From Herbiconiux ginsengi (GTDB taxonomy: Bacteria > Actinomycetota > Actinomycetes > Actinomycetales > Microbacteriaceae): DNA of 64,000 nucleotides. Positions 52,800 through 62,400 of this stretch are shown in pieces. The number at the start of each line of letters is the position of its first letter. Positions within the stretch are counted from its first letter, which is position 1. Position numbers and translations under genes: made by a program. The DNA is taken from the NCBI RefSeq assembly GCF_900107435.1, contig NZ_FNPZ01000003.1, forward strand, positions 186,001 through 250,000, written 5' to 3'. Under the pieces are notes generated by a model. That model was not told where the DNA came from. It did no database searches and saw only the letters and a program-made list of their open reading frames with translations.

Positions 52800-54956
52800 A
52801 TGACGAATCGCCTCGCCCACGCGATCAGCCCGTATCTGCGTTCGCACGCCGAGAACCCGGTCGACTGGTTCCCGTGGGGCGAGGAGGCGTTCTCCGCCGC
52901 TCGTGCGCGCCGGGTGCCCGTTCTGGTCTCGATCGGGTACTCCACCTGTCACTGGTGCCACGTGATGGCGCGCGAGTCGTTCAGCGATCCAGAGCTCGCG
53001 GCCTATCTCAACGAGCACTTCGTGGCGATCAAGGTCGACCGGGAGGAGCATCCGGAGGTCGACACCGTCTACCTCGCCGCCGCCGGAGCCTTCACCCAGG
53101 ATCTGGGCTGGCCGCTCAACGTCTTCGTCACGCCCGAGGGCAAGGCGTTCTACGGCGGAACCTATTCGCCGCCGACGCCGGCGCAGGGTCATCCGTCGTT
53201 CCGGCAGGTGCTCGAAGCGGTGACGGAGGCCTGGACCACCCGCAACGCCGACGTGCTGCTCTCGGCGGACCAGGTTGCCTCGGCGCTCGCCGCCGGGCAG
53301 GAGGGGTTGGCGTCCGGTCCCGAGACGGCCGAGTTCGACCCGGCGAGTGTGCCGTTCGACGCGATCGTCGCCGAGCTGGGGCGGTATGAAGATCAGGGGT
53401 TCGGCGGATTCGGTGGGGCTCCGAAGTTCCCGGTAGCGCCCGTGCTGCGCTTCCTGCTCGAGGCGGGCACGCCCGCATCGACCGGTCTGGCGACGCGGAC
53501 GCTCGAGGTCATGGCGGGGTCGGAGCTGCGCGATGCGGTGGAAGGCGGGTTCTTCCGCTACGCCACCCGTCGCGACTGGAGCGACCCGCATTATGAGCGG
53601 ATGCTCTACGACAACGCCCTGCTGCTCGACGCCTACACGACGCAGTGGGCTCTCGATCCCGCACTCCCGTGGGCGCGAGAAGCGGCGGAGGGGATCGCGC
53701 GTTTCCTGCTCGAGGTGATGCAGTTGCCCTCCGGCGGATTCGCGTCGGCGCAGGATTCGGAGAGCACGGTCGACGGATCGCGGGTCGAGGGCGGCTACTA
53801 CGCGCTGGACGCCGAGGAGCGCTCCCGGCAGGTGCCGCCCGCGCTCGACGAGAAAGTGCTCTCGGGCTGGAACGGCCTGGCGATCGGAGCGCTCGCCCGC
53901 GCCTCACTGGTGTTCGGGCGCGACGACTGGGCGATGGCGGCGGAGCATGCTGCCGACTACCTCGTCGAGGCGCACATCTCCGCGTCGGCCGACGGTGCCT
54001 CGACGAGGGTGGCCGGCACGCGGCTCGTGCGGGCCTCCATCGACGGGCGGGTCTCGTCGGCCGCGGCGACGCTCGAGGACTACGGGATGCTCGCCGACGG
54101 GCTGCTCCGGCTTGCGGTGGTGACGGGTTCGGTGCGCTACGCGACGGTGGGCCGGATGCTCGTCGACGCGGTGCTCGACGTGGTGGTGCTCGATGCGGCC
54201 GCGGCCGGCGACGGCTCGCTCGCGCCGAGCTCGTCGGACGCGATGCGCGACGAGACCGTGCCGGGTGGCGGGAAGCGCTCCGCCGGCGCGACGGATGAGG
54301 GGAGCGAACGCGAGCCGCTCGGCCACTCCGCGGCCGGCGACGCCCCGACGGGCGCCGCCGCGACGGAAGCGGGCACTGCCAGCGAGCGTGCCGCCGCCCC
54401 CGTGTTCCGCGCGCCCGGCGGCGGCGACCCCGTGCTGCGGGCGCAAGGTCTCGCCGTGGAACTCGACCCCTCGGAGGGCGCATATCCGTCGGGAACCAGC
54501 GCCACCGCATCCGCCGCCCTGCTGCTGCACACGCTGACGGCCGACCCGCGCTACCGGCAGGCGGCGCTCACCGCCCTCGCGCCGCTCGCGGCCGAAGCGG
54601 CGGCCCGCCCGATCTCGTTCGGTGCGACGCTCGAAGTATTCGCGCGAGCGGCCCGGCCGGCCGAACAGCTCGTGCTCATCGAGCCCGACGCCGGCCCGGG
54701 CCTCGCCGCGGAACCCACCGAAGCCCCCGACCACGACGCCACCATGCAGGCCGACGGTCTCCGCGCGGAGGTGCGGATGTGGTCGGGTGCGAACGTCGTC
54801 GCCATCGCGACTGAGGCGGAAGCCCGGATGCTCGCCGAGGGCGGCTTCGACCTCTTCGCCGACCGCGTGGCCCGCGACGGGCATCCGACGGCCTACCGCT
54901 GCTTCGACTTCGTCTGCCGCCTCCCCGCGACCTCGGCCTCGGCCCTCCGGGCCTGA
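52800..54956 (+). CDS. DUF255 thioredoxin-fold protein (YyaL/SPATA20 family)
   Basis: Protein of 718 residues. An N-terminal thioredoxin-like domain has Cys50-His-Trp-Cys53 ([11 protein letters not shown]) and is followed by an (alpha/alpha)6 toroid related to N-acylglucosamine epimerases and glucosidases. The FGGAPKFP and [12 protein letters not shown] motifs are typical. Residues about 465-540 form an unusual Ala/Gly/Ser-rich insertion. The function of the family is not settled. GGGAGG lies about 9 bases before the ATG. Confidence 0.9.
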   Translation: MTNRLAHAISPYLRSHAENPVDWFPWGEEAFSAARARRVPVLVSIGYSTCHWCHVMARESFSDPELAAYLNEHFVAIKVDREEHPEVDTVYLAAAGAFTQDLGWPLNVFVTPEGKAFYGGTYSPPTPAQGHPSFRQVLEAVTEAWTTRNADVLLSADQVASALAAGQEGLASGPETAEFDPASVPFDAIVAELGRYEDQGFGGFGGAPKFPVAPVLRFLLEAGTPASTGLATRTLEVMAGSELRDAVEGGFFRYATRRDWSDPHYERMLYDNALLLDAYTTQWALDPALPWAREAAEGIARFLLEVMQLPSGGFASAQDSESTVDGSRVEGGYYALDAEERSRQVPPALDEKVLSGWNGLAIGALARASLVFGRDDWAMAAEHAADYLVEAHISASADGASTRVAGTRLVRASIDGRVSSAAATLEDYGMLADGLLRLAVVTGSVRYATVGRMLVDAVLDVVVLDAAAAGDGSLAPSSSDAMRDETVPGGGKRSAGATDEGSEREPLGHSAAGDAPTGAAATEAGTASERAAAPVFRAPGGGDPVLRAQGLAVELDPSEGAYPSGTSATASAALLLHTLTADPRYRQAALTALAPLAAEAAARPISFGATLEVFARAARPAEQLVLIEPDAGPGLAAEPTEAPDHDATMQADGLRAEVRMWSGANVVAIATEAEARMLAEGGFDLFADRVARDGHPTAYRCFDFVCRLPATSASALRA

Positions 54957-54957
54957 T

Positions 54958-55001
54958 TTCTTGCCCCTAACGGCCCCAAAAGGCGCGATGAAGGGCGGGA
55001 A
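54958..55001. terminator. TTCTTGCCC hairpin between convergent genes, copy 2
   Basis: Starts TTCTTGCCCCTAACGGCCC, nearly the same as 45131-45149, and ends GGCAAGAA. It begins just after the YyaL-type stop codon and lies before the convergent rhodanese gene. Likely a two-way terminator. Confidence 0.6.
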
Positions 55002-55021
55002 GCGGCAAGAAGTCGGAGTGT

Positions 55022-55933
55022 TCAGACCGTGGTCACGAGGGGCGCCTCGGGGTCGGCCGCCCACTCGTTGAGGGAGCCGTCGTAGACGGAGACCTGCTCC
55101 TCGCCGAGCACCGTCAGCGCCAGCGCCGCGGAGGCCGCCGCGATACCCGAACCGCAGTAGGTCACGACCCGCGATGTGTCGCCGGCCAGTGCCGGAACGA
55201 ACTTCTCGCGCAACGCGTCGCCCTTCAGCAGCGCCTTCGTCGAGCGGTCGGCGAGCCGCCCCGCCGGCACACTCACGCTGCCCGGGATGTGTCCGGCTCG
55301 GGTGCGCGGCGAGGTCTCGCCGGTGAAGTCGGTAGGAGGCCCGGCGAACACGAGGGTGGCCGGGAAGTCCGTCGAACCCGCCACGATCGCCTCCACCTCG
55401 GCCTTAGAGGCCCAGAGCTCCGGCCGCTCGACGCCGACGAAGACCGCTCCCGACGACGGGAGCACGTTGCCCGTCTCGGTGGGGCGCTCCTCGTCGCTCC
55501 ACTTCGCGAAACCGCCGTCGAGCACCGCGACCCGGTCGTAGCCGAAGGCCCGGAACAGCCACCAGAGCCGTGCCGCCCACTGACCGGCCACCGAGTCGTA
55601 CACCACGACGCTGGTGTCGTTGTCGACACCGACGGATGCCGCAGCCTCCTCGAACTGGGCGAGCGAGGGGCGTGCGAAACCGAACGACCCCTCCGCGTCG
55701 GAGAACACGTCGAGCAGGTCGGCGAAGACCGCGCCCGGAACGTGCCCGGCGAGGAGGTACTGGTCGAGACCGCTGAGCCACGCGGTTCCGGCCCCGGCCG
55801 GAGACGCGATCGGCAGCACGGTCGCGTCGAGCACGACGAGGCCCTCCGACCCGAGGTGATCGGCCAGCCACTGCGTCGACACGAGGGGCGACGTCAGCAG
55901 GGGCGAGAGGTGAGAGCTGTCGGTTGTGGTCAC
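55022..55933 (-). CDS. sseA: Two-domain sulfurtransferase (rhodanese / 3-mercaptopyruvate type)
   Basis: Protein of 303 residues with tandem rhodanese domains. The N-terminal domain is inactive: Asp replaces the Cys (VVVYDSVAGQWAARLWW). The C-terminal domain has catalytic Cys260 in the loop CGSGIAA, close to the CG(S/T)G(V/I)TA loop of mercaptopyruvate sulfurtransferases. It transfers sulfane sulfur from thiosulfate or 3-mercaptopyruvate. The GTG at 55933 fits the family start; the longer open frame upstream has no coding character. Confidence 0.9.
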   Translation of the reverse strand: MTTTDSSHLSPLLTSPLVSTQWLADHLGSEGLVVLDATVLPIASPAGAGTAWLSGLDQYLLAGHVPGAVFADLLDVFSDAEGSFGFARPSLAQFEEAAASVGVDNDTSVVVYDSVAGQWAARLWWLFRAFGYDRVAVLDGGFAKWSDEERPTETGNVLPSSGAVFVGVERPELWASKAEVEAIVAGSTDFPATLVFAGPPTDFTGETSPRTRAGHIPGSVSVPAGRLADRSTKALLKGDALREKFVPALAGDTSRVVTYCGSGIAAASAALALTVLGEEQVSVYDGSLNEWAADPEAPLVTTV

Positions 55934-56102
55934 GGCTCCACGGTATTCGTTCCCACCGACACGAGCCTGGGCATTGCAATAGAAAGTAACGAGAACGTAA
56001 CGGTGCGTCGGCCGACCTGGCGAGCATCCGGATGCGCCCGCTAACGTGGCGAGGCCGCGCATCCGCGTCGCCCCCACCACAAAGGCCGAAAGGACAGAGC
56101 TC

Positions 56103-56186
56103 GTGAAAAGCACGAATCGCGATTACCAGCTCACGAAGCGCGATGAGCGCGTCCTTCAGCACGTCGACGTGGTGCACACGATCTAG
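56103..56186 (+). CDS. 27-residue ORF followed by an intrinsic terminator
   Basis: GTG start with GAAAGGACAGAGCTC before it. The peptide begins MKSTNRDYQLTKRDERVLQH (GTG read as Met) and ends VDVVHTI. It is basic to neutral with no membrane segment. The spacing of the ribosome binding site is good and a strong terminator starts 18 bases after the stop. It therefore looks like a separate transcript, or a leader peptide controlling the downstream rtcB. I do not recognise a family. The remainder of the 374-base gap between the rhodanese and rtcB shows no other gene. Confidence 0.5.
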   Translation: MKSTNRDYQLTKRDERVLQHVDVVHTI

Positions 56187-56203
56187 GCCGACCGGCCCCG
56201 ATC

Positions 56204-56235
56204 GCCCCGCACCCGTCGTGGTCCGGGGCTTTTTT
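56204..56235 (+). terminator. Rho-independent terminator upstream of rtcB
   Basis: GCCCCG (56204-56209) pairs with CGGGGC (56224-56229), followed by six T (56230-56235). It is the clearest intrinsic terminator in the window and lies between the 27-codon ORF and rtcB. Confidence 0.85.
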
Positions 56236-56307
56236 CATGCCTCCCGTCTCTCGCCCACCCCGGGCCGGCGGCCCCGGATCCCCTGGGCACACCAGAGAGA
56301 AAGGATC

Positions 56308-57483
56308 ATGGAAAAGATCACCGACCGCTTGTTCTCGTGGGCAAGCATCCTGGACGAGAACGCGAGGGCGCAGGCACTCACGACGTCGACCATGCCGTTC
56401 ATCCATCCGCACCTGGCCCTGATGCCGGATGCCCACCTCGGCCTCGGCGCGACGGTGGGCTCGGTCATCCCGACGCTCGGTGCCGTCATCCCGGCTGCCG
56501 TGGGTGTCGACATCGGCTGCGGAATGATCGCCGTGAAGACGCAGTTCGTACGCGGCGACCTCACCGGCAACCCTCGCGGGCTGACGGAGTTGCGCGAGCA
56601 GATCGAGCGTGCCATCCCACTCTCGGCCGGCGGAGCCAACAACAAGATCGTGGCCACCGCCGCGCCGCGAATCGCGGAGTTGGAGGCGCTCGCGGAGGAT
56701 GCCGGGTTCGACCCGGCGCACTCGGCGAAGCACTGGCGGCAGCAGCTCGGCACGCTGGGCTCCGGCAACCACTTCATCGAGGTCTCGGTCGACGAGGCGG
56801 ACGCCGTGTGGCTGTTCCTGCACTCGGGCAGCCGGGGTGTGGGCAACCGGATCGCGGGTCGGCACATCAAGGTCGCCCAGGCGTTGATGGAGCGGTACTG
56901 GATCACGCTGGCCGACCGTGACCTGGCTTACCTGGTCGAGGGGACCGATGAGTTCGACCGATACATCGCCGAGTTGCGGTGGGCACAGCACTACGCGCTG
57001 CTGAACCGCGAGGAGATGATGGACCGCGTTGTACGCCAGGTGAGCGAGTGGATGGGCGCGCCGGTCGACGAGATCGAGCGGATCAACTGCCACCACAACT
57101 TCACCGAGAAGGAGCGGCACTTCGGCAAGGATGTCTGGGTCTCCCGGAAGGGCGCGATCATCGCGACCGACGGGGCTCCCGGACTCATCCCGGGCTCGAT
57201 GGGCACGGCGTCGTACGTGGTGGAGGGGCTCGGCAACCCGCTGGCCTTGAACTCGTCGCCGCACGGCGCCGGGCGGGAGTACTCGCGGTCGGCGGCTCGC
57301 AAGACCTTCACGCACGAGCAGTTGCGGGAGGCGATGACGGGCATCGAGTTCCGCGACACGGATGCCTTCATCGACGAGATCCCGCAGGCCTACAAGCCGA
57401 TCGACCGGGTGATGGAGGATGCACGCGACCTCGTGCGCATCCGCCACACCCTGCGGCAGCTGGTGAACGTCAAAGGCAACTGA
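56308..57483 (+). CDS. rtcB: RtcB-family RNA ligase
   Basis: Protein of 391 residues, the short bacterial RtcB type. Metal-binding Cys lies in GVDIGCGM, and GSGNHFIEV, HSGSRGVGN, CHHNFTEKE, GAPGLIPGSMGT and the guanylated His in SPHGAGR are all present. RtcB joins 2',3'-cyclic-phosphate or 3'-phosphate RNA ends to 5'-OH ends using GTP and Mn2+, in tRNA or rRNA repair. GAAAGGATC precedes the ATG. No archease or RtcA gene is adjacent. The upstream terminator and small ORF suggest conditional expression. Confidence 0.92.
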   Translation: MEKITDRLFSWASILDENARAQALTTSTMPFIHPHLALMPDAHLGLGATVGSVIPTLGAVIPAAVGVDIGCGMIAVKTQFVRGDLTGNPRGLTELREQIERAIPLSAGGANNKIVATAAPRIAELEALAEDAGFDPAHSAKHWRQQLGTLGSGNHFIEVSVDEADAVWLFLHSGSRGVGNRIAGRHIKVAQALMERYWITLADRDLAYLVEGTDEFDRYIAELRWAQHYALLNREEMMDRVVRQVSEWMGAPVDEIERINCHHNFTEKERHFGKDVWVSRKGAIIATDGAPGLIPGSMGTASYVVEGLGNPLALNSSPHGAGREYSRSAARKTFTHEQLREAMTGIEFRDTDAFIDEIPQAYKPIDRVMEDARDLVRIRHTLRQLVNVKGN

Positions 57484-57488
57484 CCATC

Positions 57489-57549
57489 GCTTACACGCCG
57501 CTGTCACCCGGGACCACCCCACGACAGCGGCGTGTAAGCGCCCGGTAAG
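57489..57549. terminator. Long hairpin after rtcB (17-bp perfect stem)
   Basis: GCTTACACGCCGCTGTC (57489-57505) pairs perfectly with 57533-57549. It begins 6 bases after the rtcB stop codon. No T-run follows, so it may be a terminator or an extragenic palindrome. Confidence 0.55.
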
Positions 57550-57608
57550 CGGCCCGCTTCACACTCGAAGAGAACTTCACCCCACGACAACGATCGAAAG
57601 GAGATCGA

Positions 57609-58634
57609 ATGCCGAAATCACGCGAATGGGCGGTCGAGGCCCACGGCCTCGTCAAGGTGTTCGGCGACAACCGGGCGGTCGACGGCGTCGACCTGAGCGT
57701 GCGCACCGGAACGGTGTACGGCGTGCTCGGCCCGAACGGCGCCGGCAAGACGACGACGATCCGCATGCTCGCCACATTGCTCAAGCCCGACGGCGGCGAC
57801 GCCACGATCTTCGGTCACGACATCCGTCGCGAACCGCAGATCGTGAGGCAGCTGATCGGCGTCACCGGACAGTACGCCAGCGTCGACGAGACGCTCAGCG
57901 CCACCGAGAACCTCGTGCTCTTCTCCCGCCTGAACGGCCTGAGCCGGGCCGACTCGCGCCGCAAGTCGGCCGAGCTGCTCGAGGAGTTCGGGCTGAGCGA
58001 GGCGGCCAAGCGGCCGCTGAAGAACTTCTCGGGCGGCATGCGCCGTCGCCTCGACCTGGCGGCGAGCCTCATCTCGCAGCCGCCGCTGATCTTCCTCGAC
58101 GAGCCGACCACGGGTCTCGACCCGCGCACGCGCGCTCAGATGTGGGACACCATCCGCCGGCTCGTCGCGACCGGATCGACGGTGCTGCTCACCACGCAGT
58201 ACCTCGACGAGGCCGACCAGCTGGCCGACCGCATCGCGGTGATCGACCGCGGCATCGTGGTGGCCGAGGGCACCGCCGACGAGCTCAAAGGCTCCGTCGG
58301 GTCGTCGTCGCTGCTGCTCAAGCTCGCGGATGCCGCGAACCTCGAGCGGGCGCGGCTCGCGATCCTCGACGTGCTCGGCGTGGAATCGGTGCTCTCGCCC
58401 GAGGCCGGCCGCATCACGGCGCCGATGAGCGACCCCGACACCGTCACCGACCTGCTGCTCCGCCTCCGCCAGGAGGGGATCGCCGTCGCCGAACTGTCGG
58501 TGCAGCAGCCCACTCTCGACGAGGTCTTCCTCGCCCTCACCGGCCACTCGGCCACGGAGGAAGAGGAGGCCGACGCGGCCGCAGCCGAGGCCGAGGCCGG
58601 CAACCCCGAACGCGAATTGGAGGATGCGCGATGA
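57609..58634 (+). CDS. ABC transporter ATP-binding protein (DrrA type)
   Basis: Protein of 341 residues. Walker A GPNGAGKT is at 41-48, the signature is NFSGGMRRRLDL, and Walker B is LIFLDEPTTGLDP. The C-terminal extension and length match daunorubicin-resistance DrrA exporters. It energises export together with the permease, whose ATG overlaps its stop (ATGA). The ribosome binding site GAAAGGAGATCGA precedes its ATG. The substrate may be a drug, lipid or peptide. Confidence 0.93.
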   Translation: MPKSREWAVEAHGLVKVFGDNRAVDGVDLSVRTGTVYGVLGPNGAGKTTTIRMLATLLKPDGGDATIFGHDIRREPQIVRQLIGVTGQYASVDETLSATENLVLFSRLNGLSRADSRRKSAELLEEFGLSEAAKRPLKNFSGGMRRRLDLAASLISQPPLIFLDEPTTGLDPRTRAQMWDTIRRLVATGSTVLLTTQYLDEADQLADRIAVIDRGIVVAEGTADELKGSVGSSSLLLKLADAANLERARLAILDVLGVESVLSPEAGRITAPMSDPDTVTDLLLRLRQEGIAVAELSVQQPTLDEVFLALTGHSATEEEEADAAAAEAEAGNPERELEDAR

Positions 58635-59446
58635 GTTCGCTCACCATCACACCGGGGGTCTCCCGCACCCTCAAGAACCACGTCAGCTTCGGCCAGACCG
58701 TGCAGAACTCGTTCAGCATGGCCTGGCGTGGGCTGCTCAAGATCCGCCGCACGCCGGAGCAGCTGATCGACGTCACACTGCAGCCGATCATCTTCACCCT
58801 GATGTTCTCGTACATCTTCGGTGGAGCGATCGCGGGAAGTGTGGCGGACTACCTGCCCACGCTCATCCCGGGCATCCTCGTGCAGACCGTCATCACGACA
58901 TCCGTCGTCACCGGCGTGCAATTGCGCGAAGACATGGACAAGGGCGTGTTCGACCGCTTCAAGTCGTTGCCGATCGCGCGGATCGCGCCCCTCGCGGGCG
59001 CCCTCCTCGCCGACACCGTGCGGTATGCCATCGCCACCACACTCACCTTCGTGATGGGTTTCGTGCTCGGCTACCGGCCCGAGGGCGGCATCGGCAACGT
59101 CATCCTGGCGGGGCTGCTCGTCATCGTGAGCTCGTGGGCGATCAGCTGGATCTTCGCGTTCTTCGGTGTCATCGCCCGCAGCGCGTCGAGCGTGCAGGGC
59201 ATCTCTTTCCTCGTGCTGTTCCCGCTGACGTTCCTGTCGAACGCGTTCGTCAACCCCGACACGATGCCGCCGTTCCTGCAGTGGTTCGTGAACATCAACC
59301 CGGTGTCACACCTCGTGACGGCGGTGCGCGACCTCGCGAACACGGGCATGTGGACGGTGGATGCATGGCTGTCGCTGCTCGGCGCGGCCGTGATCGTCGC
59401 GATCTTCGCGCCGCTCACCGTGCGGGCCTACATGAAGAAGGCCTAG
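58631..59446 (+). CDS. ABC-2 type permease (DrrB type)
   Basis: Protein of 271 residues with about six membrane segments after a cytoplasmic N-terminus of about 45 residues. The ABC-2 signature region FLVLFPLTFLSNAFV and the conserved NPVSHLVTAVRDL near the C-terminus are seen. It forms the membrane channel for the ATPase encoded just upstream, with four-base overlap. It converges with the large SARP-type regulator with only 6 bases between stop codons. Confidence 0.92.
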   Translation: MSSLTITPGVSRTLKNHVSFGQTVQNSFSMAWRGLLKIRRTPEQLIDVTLQPIIFTLMFSYIFGGAIAGSVADYLPTLIPGILVQTVITTSVVTGVQLREDMDKGVFDRFKSLPIARIAPLAGALLADTVRYAIATTLTFVMGFVLGYRPEGGIGNVILAGLLVIVSSWAISWIFAFFGVIARSASSVQGISFLVLFPLTFLSNAFVNPDTMPPFLQWFVNINPVSHLVTAVRDLANTGMWTVDAWLSLLGAAVIVAIFAPLTVRAYMKKA

Positions 59447-59452
59447 GCGCTT

Positions 59453-62400
59453 CTAGGCGGTCGCTACCCAGCCCCACGACCACGGCCCGGGTGCGCGCAG
59501 CAACGCTGCGACGCGCTCGGGCCGTTCCTCGTTCGGCACCGCGGCGGCGGCGGTGCGGGCGGCGGTGACCTCGTCGGCGCCGAACCGGCGGGTGAACCGC
59601 TCGAACAGTGGTCGTAGGTGCAGGGCCGGCGGGTCCTGCCGGGCACCCATCACCTCGGCGAAGGCGAGCAGGTCGAGGCCGATCCGTGGATCGACCGCGG
59701 CCGTGTCCTCCACCCAGACCGCCAGTCCGATGACGGATGCCCCGAGCACCGGGCGGTCGACGTAGGGAATCGGCGAGCGCAAGCTCGCGAGCGCGCGTGA
59801 GCGCAGCCGCCGTGCCAGGAGCCGGCGTTCTTCCAGGGTGCCCGTGCCGTCGATGACGAGCGCCGAGAGCACCGACGACAGCATGATGCGGAACCACGGC
59901 GACGAGCGGGTCCGCGGAGGGTCGAAGGACGCCAGAGCCTGCAGGTGCTGCTCGCGCGCCTCCTCGAGGCGGCCGCGGGCGCGGAGCACCTCGGCGCGGC
60001 CCGCTAGCCCGATCGACGCGACGTCGATCCCGTCGGCCTGACCCGGCGACTCGATCAGCCGCTCGAAGAGCTCGAGGGCTTCGTCGTAGGCGCCCACGGC
60101 GATGTCGTTGGTGGCGATGGTCCACTCGATCTGCCGGATGTCTTCGGTGGCGCCGAGCTTCGCCAGCCCGATCCGCGCCTTCCGGGCCCAACGCAGAGCC
60201 TCCTCGGGTTCGGCGCTCTGGCTGTGCAGTGCTCCGAGCATCTGACCGGCCATGGCGCCGCCCCAGGTGTCGCCGAGGCTGTCTGCGATCCGCGCCGCGC
60301 CACGAGCGAGGGCCACGGCGTCGTCACGACGGCCTTCGTTCTCGGCGGCGACGCTCCCGATGATCGAGCCCAGCATGGCGGTGCCCTGGTCGTCGGAGGC
60401 TATGGCGGCCTCGACCTGTTCGATCGTGCGGCTCTCGTGGCCCGCGTTCAGCACCAGGGCGGCCATGGCGCCCAATCGCGAACCGGAGACGTCGCGGCTC
60501 GAGACGATCTTCCGCAGCCGCGACCTCGGGCGCACCGCGAAGCGCATGTCGGTGAGGATCGTCGTCATCGAGATGATGACGAGCACGGCCACGATCAGGT
60601 CGACGCTCTCGGGACCGGGTTCGTAGTCCCGGATGCTCTCGAAAACCGGCTTGCCGAAGGCGAACACCTCGCTGTGCGCGCTCCGCAGCGACCAGTAGTA
60701 GCCGAGCAGCGCGAACACCGAGACCACGATGTCGGCCCGCTCGGCGTCGATGGCCCGGCGCAGCACGTCGACGAGGTTGTCTTCCTCCACGGCGATGGCT
60801 GTGAACGTGGCGACCTGTTCGACGCCGTCGGTGCGGGGGTGCAGGTGCCGCGCGAACCGGTCGGCCCAGTCGAAGACGGCATCGCGCACCTCGTCGCGGG
60901 TGCCGGCGCGGTCGAGCTGCAGCTGGCCGAACTCCCGCACGGTCTCGAGCATCCGATAGCGCACGCCCGAGTCGGTCTCGCGCATCATTACGAGCGACTG
61001 GGCCACCAGGCCGTCGAGGAGGTCGGGCACGTCGTCGACGGCGCAGCCGACCACGGCCTCGGCGGCCTCTGCGCCGAAGCCGTCGGCGAACTCGGAGAGG
61101 CGTGAGAGCGCCCGCTGCTCGGCCGTGTCCAGGAGGTTCCAGCTCCACTCGATCACCGCCAGCAGCGTGCGGTGCCGCTCGGGCGCGGAACGATCGCCGC
61201 CGGCCAGCAGGGCGAATCGGTTCGAGAGGCGACGCTCGATCTCGTCGATCGACATGGAGCGGATGCGCGCAGCCGCGAGTTCGATGGCCAGCGGCAGGCC
61301 GTCGAGCCGGTCGCACAAACGCGCCACGGTGTCGAGGGGGAGCGACGCGTCGGGGCGGGCGGCGGTGGCGCGGTCGACGAACAGGCGCACCGCGGCATCC
61401 TCCGGGCTTGGCGATCCGCCGCCGGCAGTCGCCCGGCCGAGCGGAGCGAGAGCGAAGACCCGCTCGGCCGAGATGGCGAGCGGCGTTCGGCTGGTGGTGA
61501 GGACGGTGAGGCCACCCAGTTCGGCGGTGAGGGAGGCGCTCCACTCGGCTGCGGCATCGATCACGTGCTCGCAGTTGTCGAGCACGAGCAGGGTCGGCGC
61601 GTCGCCCAGCCGCGCGACGATGCGGCCGCGGAGGTCGTCGCGCACCATCCGATCGCCGATCCGTTTGCTCGAAGCGACCTCACGGATGCCGAGAGCAGAG
61701 GCGATCGCGAACACCACGTCGTCGGCGTTGCGCACGCTCGCGAGCTCGACCACGATCACGGCGTCATACCTCGTCAATGCCCGGGACGCGATCTCGTGCA
61801 CCACCCGTGTCTTGCCCAGGCCGCCCGGTCCGAGAACGGTGGTGACGCGCGAAGTGGCGAGCAGCCCCTCGATCTCCCGCAGCGCGTCGTCCCGGCCGAT
61901 CAAGGCGTTCGGGGCCGCACGGATCCCCCGGGCGACCGCCGCACGGCGGGGCGCTGCGGGGGAGGAGGGCTCGTCGACCGGTCGTCGCGCTGCGGATGCA
62001 GCCGGAGTCTCGTTCGGTGCCTCCCCGCTCGTCGGCGCGGCGGATGCCGCAGCAACCGTGTCTGGCTCCGTGATGTCAGGCACGGGATGTTCGGCGGTGG
62101 CGGTGGCGTTGACCGGATGCCTCGGACTCGCGCCGTCGCGCGCCAGCAGATCGAGGTTGAGCGCCTGCAGCTCGAGCGCGGGGCTGGTGCCGAAGGCGTC
62201 CTGAACCCGCTCGCGGAAGGTGGCGTAGACGCCGACCGCCTCGGTGGAGCGGCCTTGGGCGTCGAGGGCGCGCATCAGCAGGAGGTGCGCATTGTCGTCA
62301 TAGGGTGATCGCTGGCAGAGGCGCCGGGCCAGCTCTTCGGCGTCGAGGGCCTGCCCGACCGCGAGAGCGGCGGTGGCGAGCACGCTCTCCAGCCCGTCGA

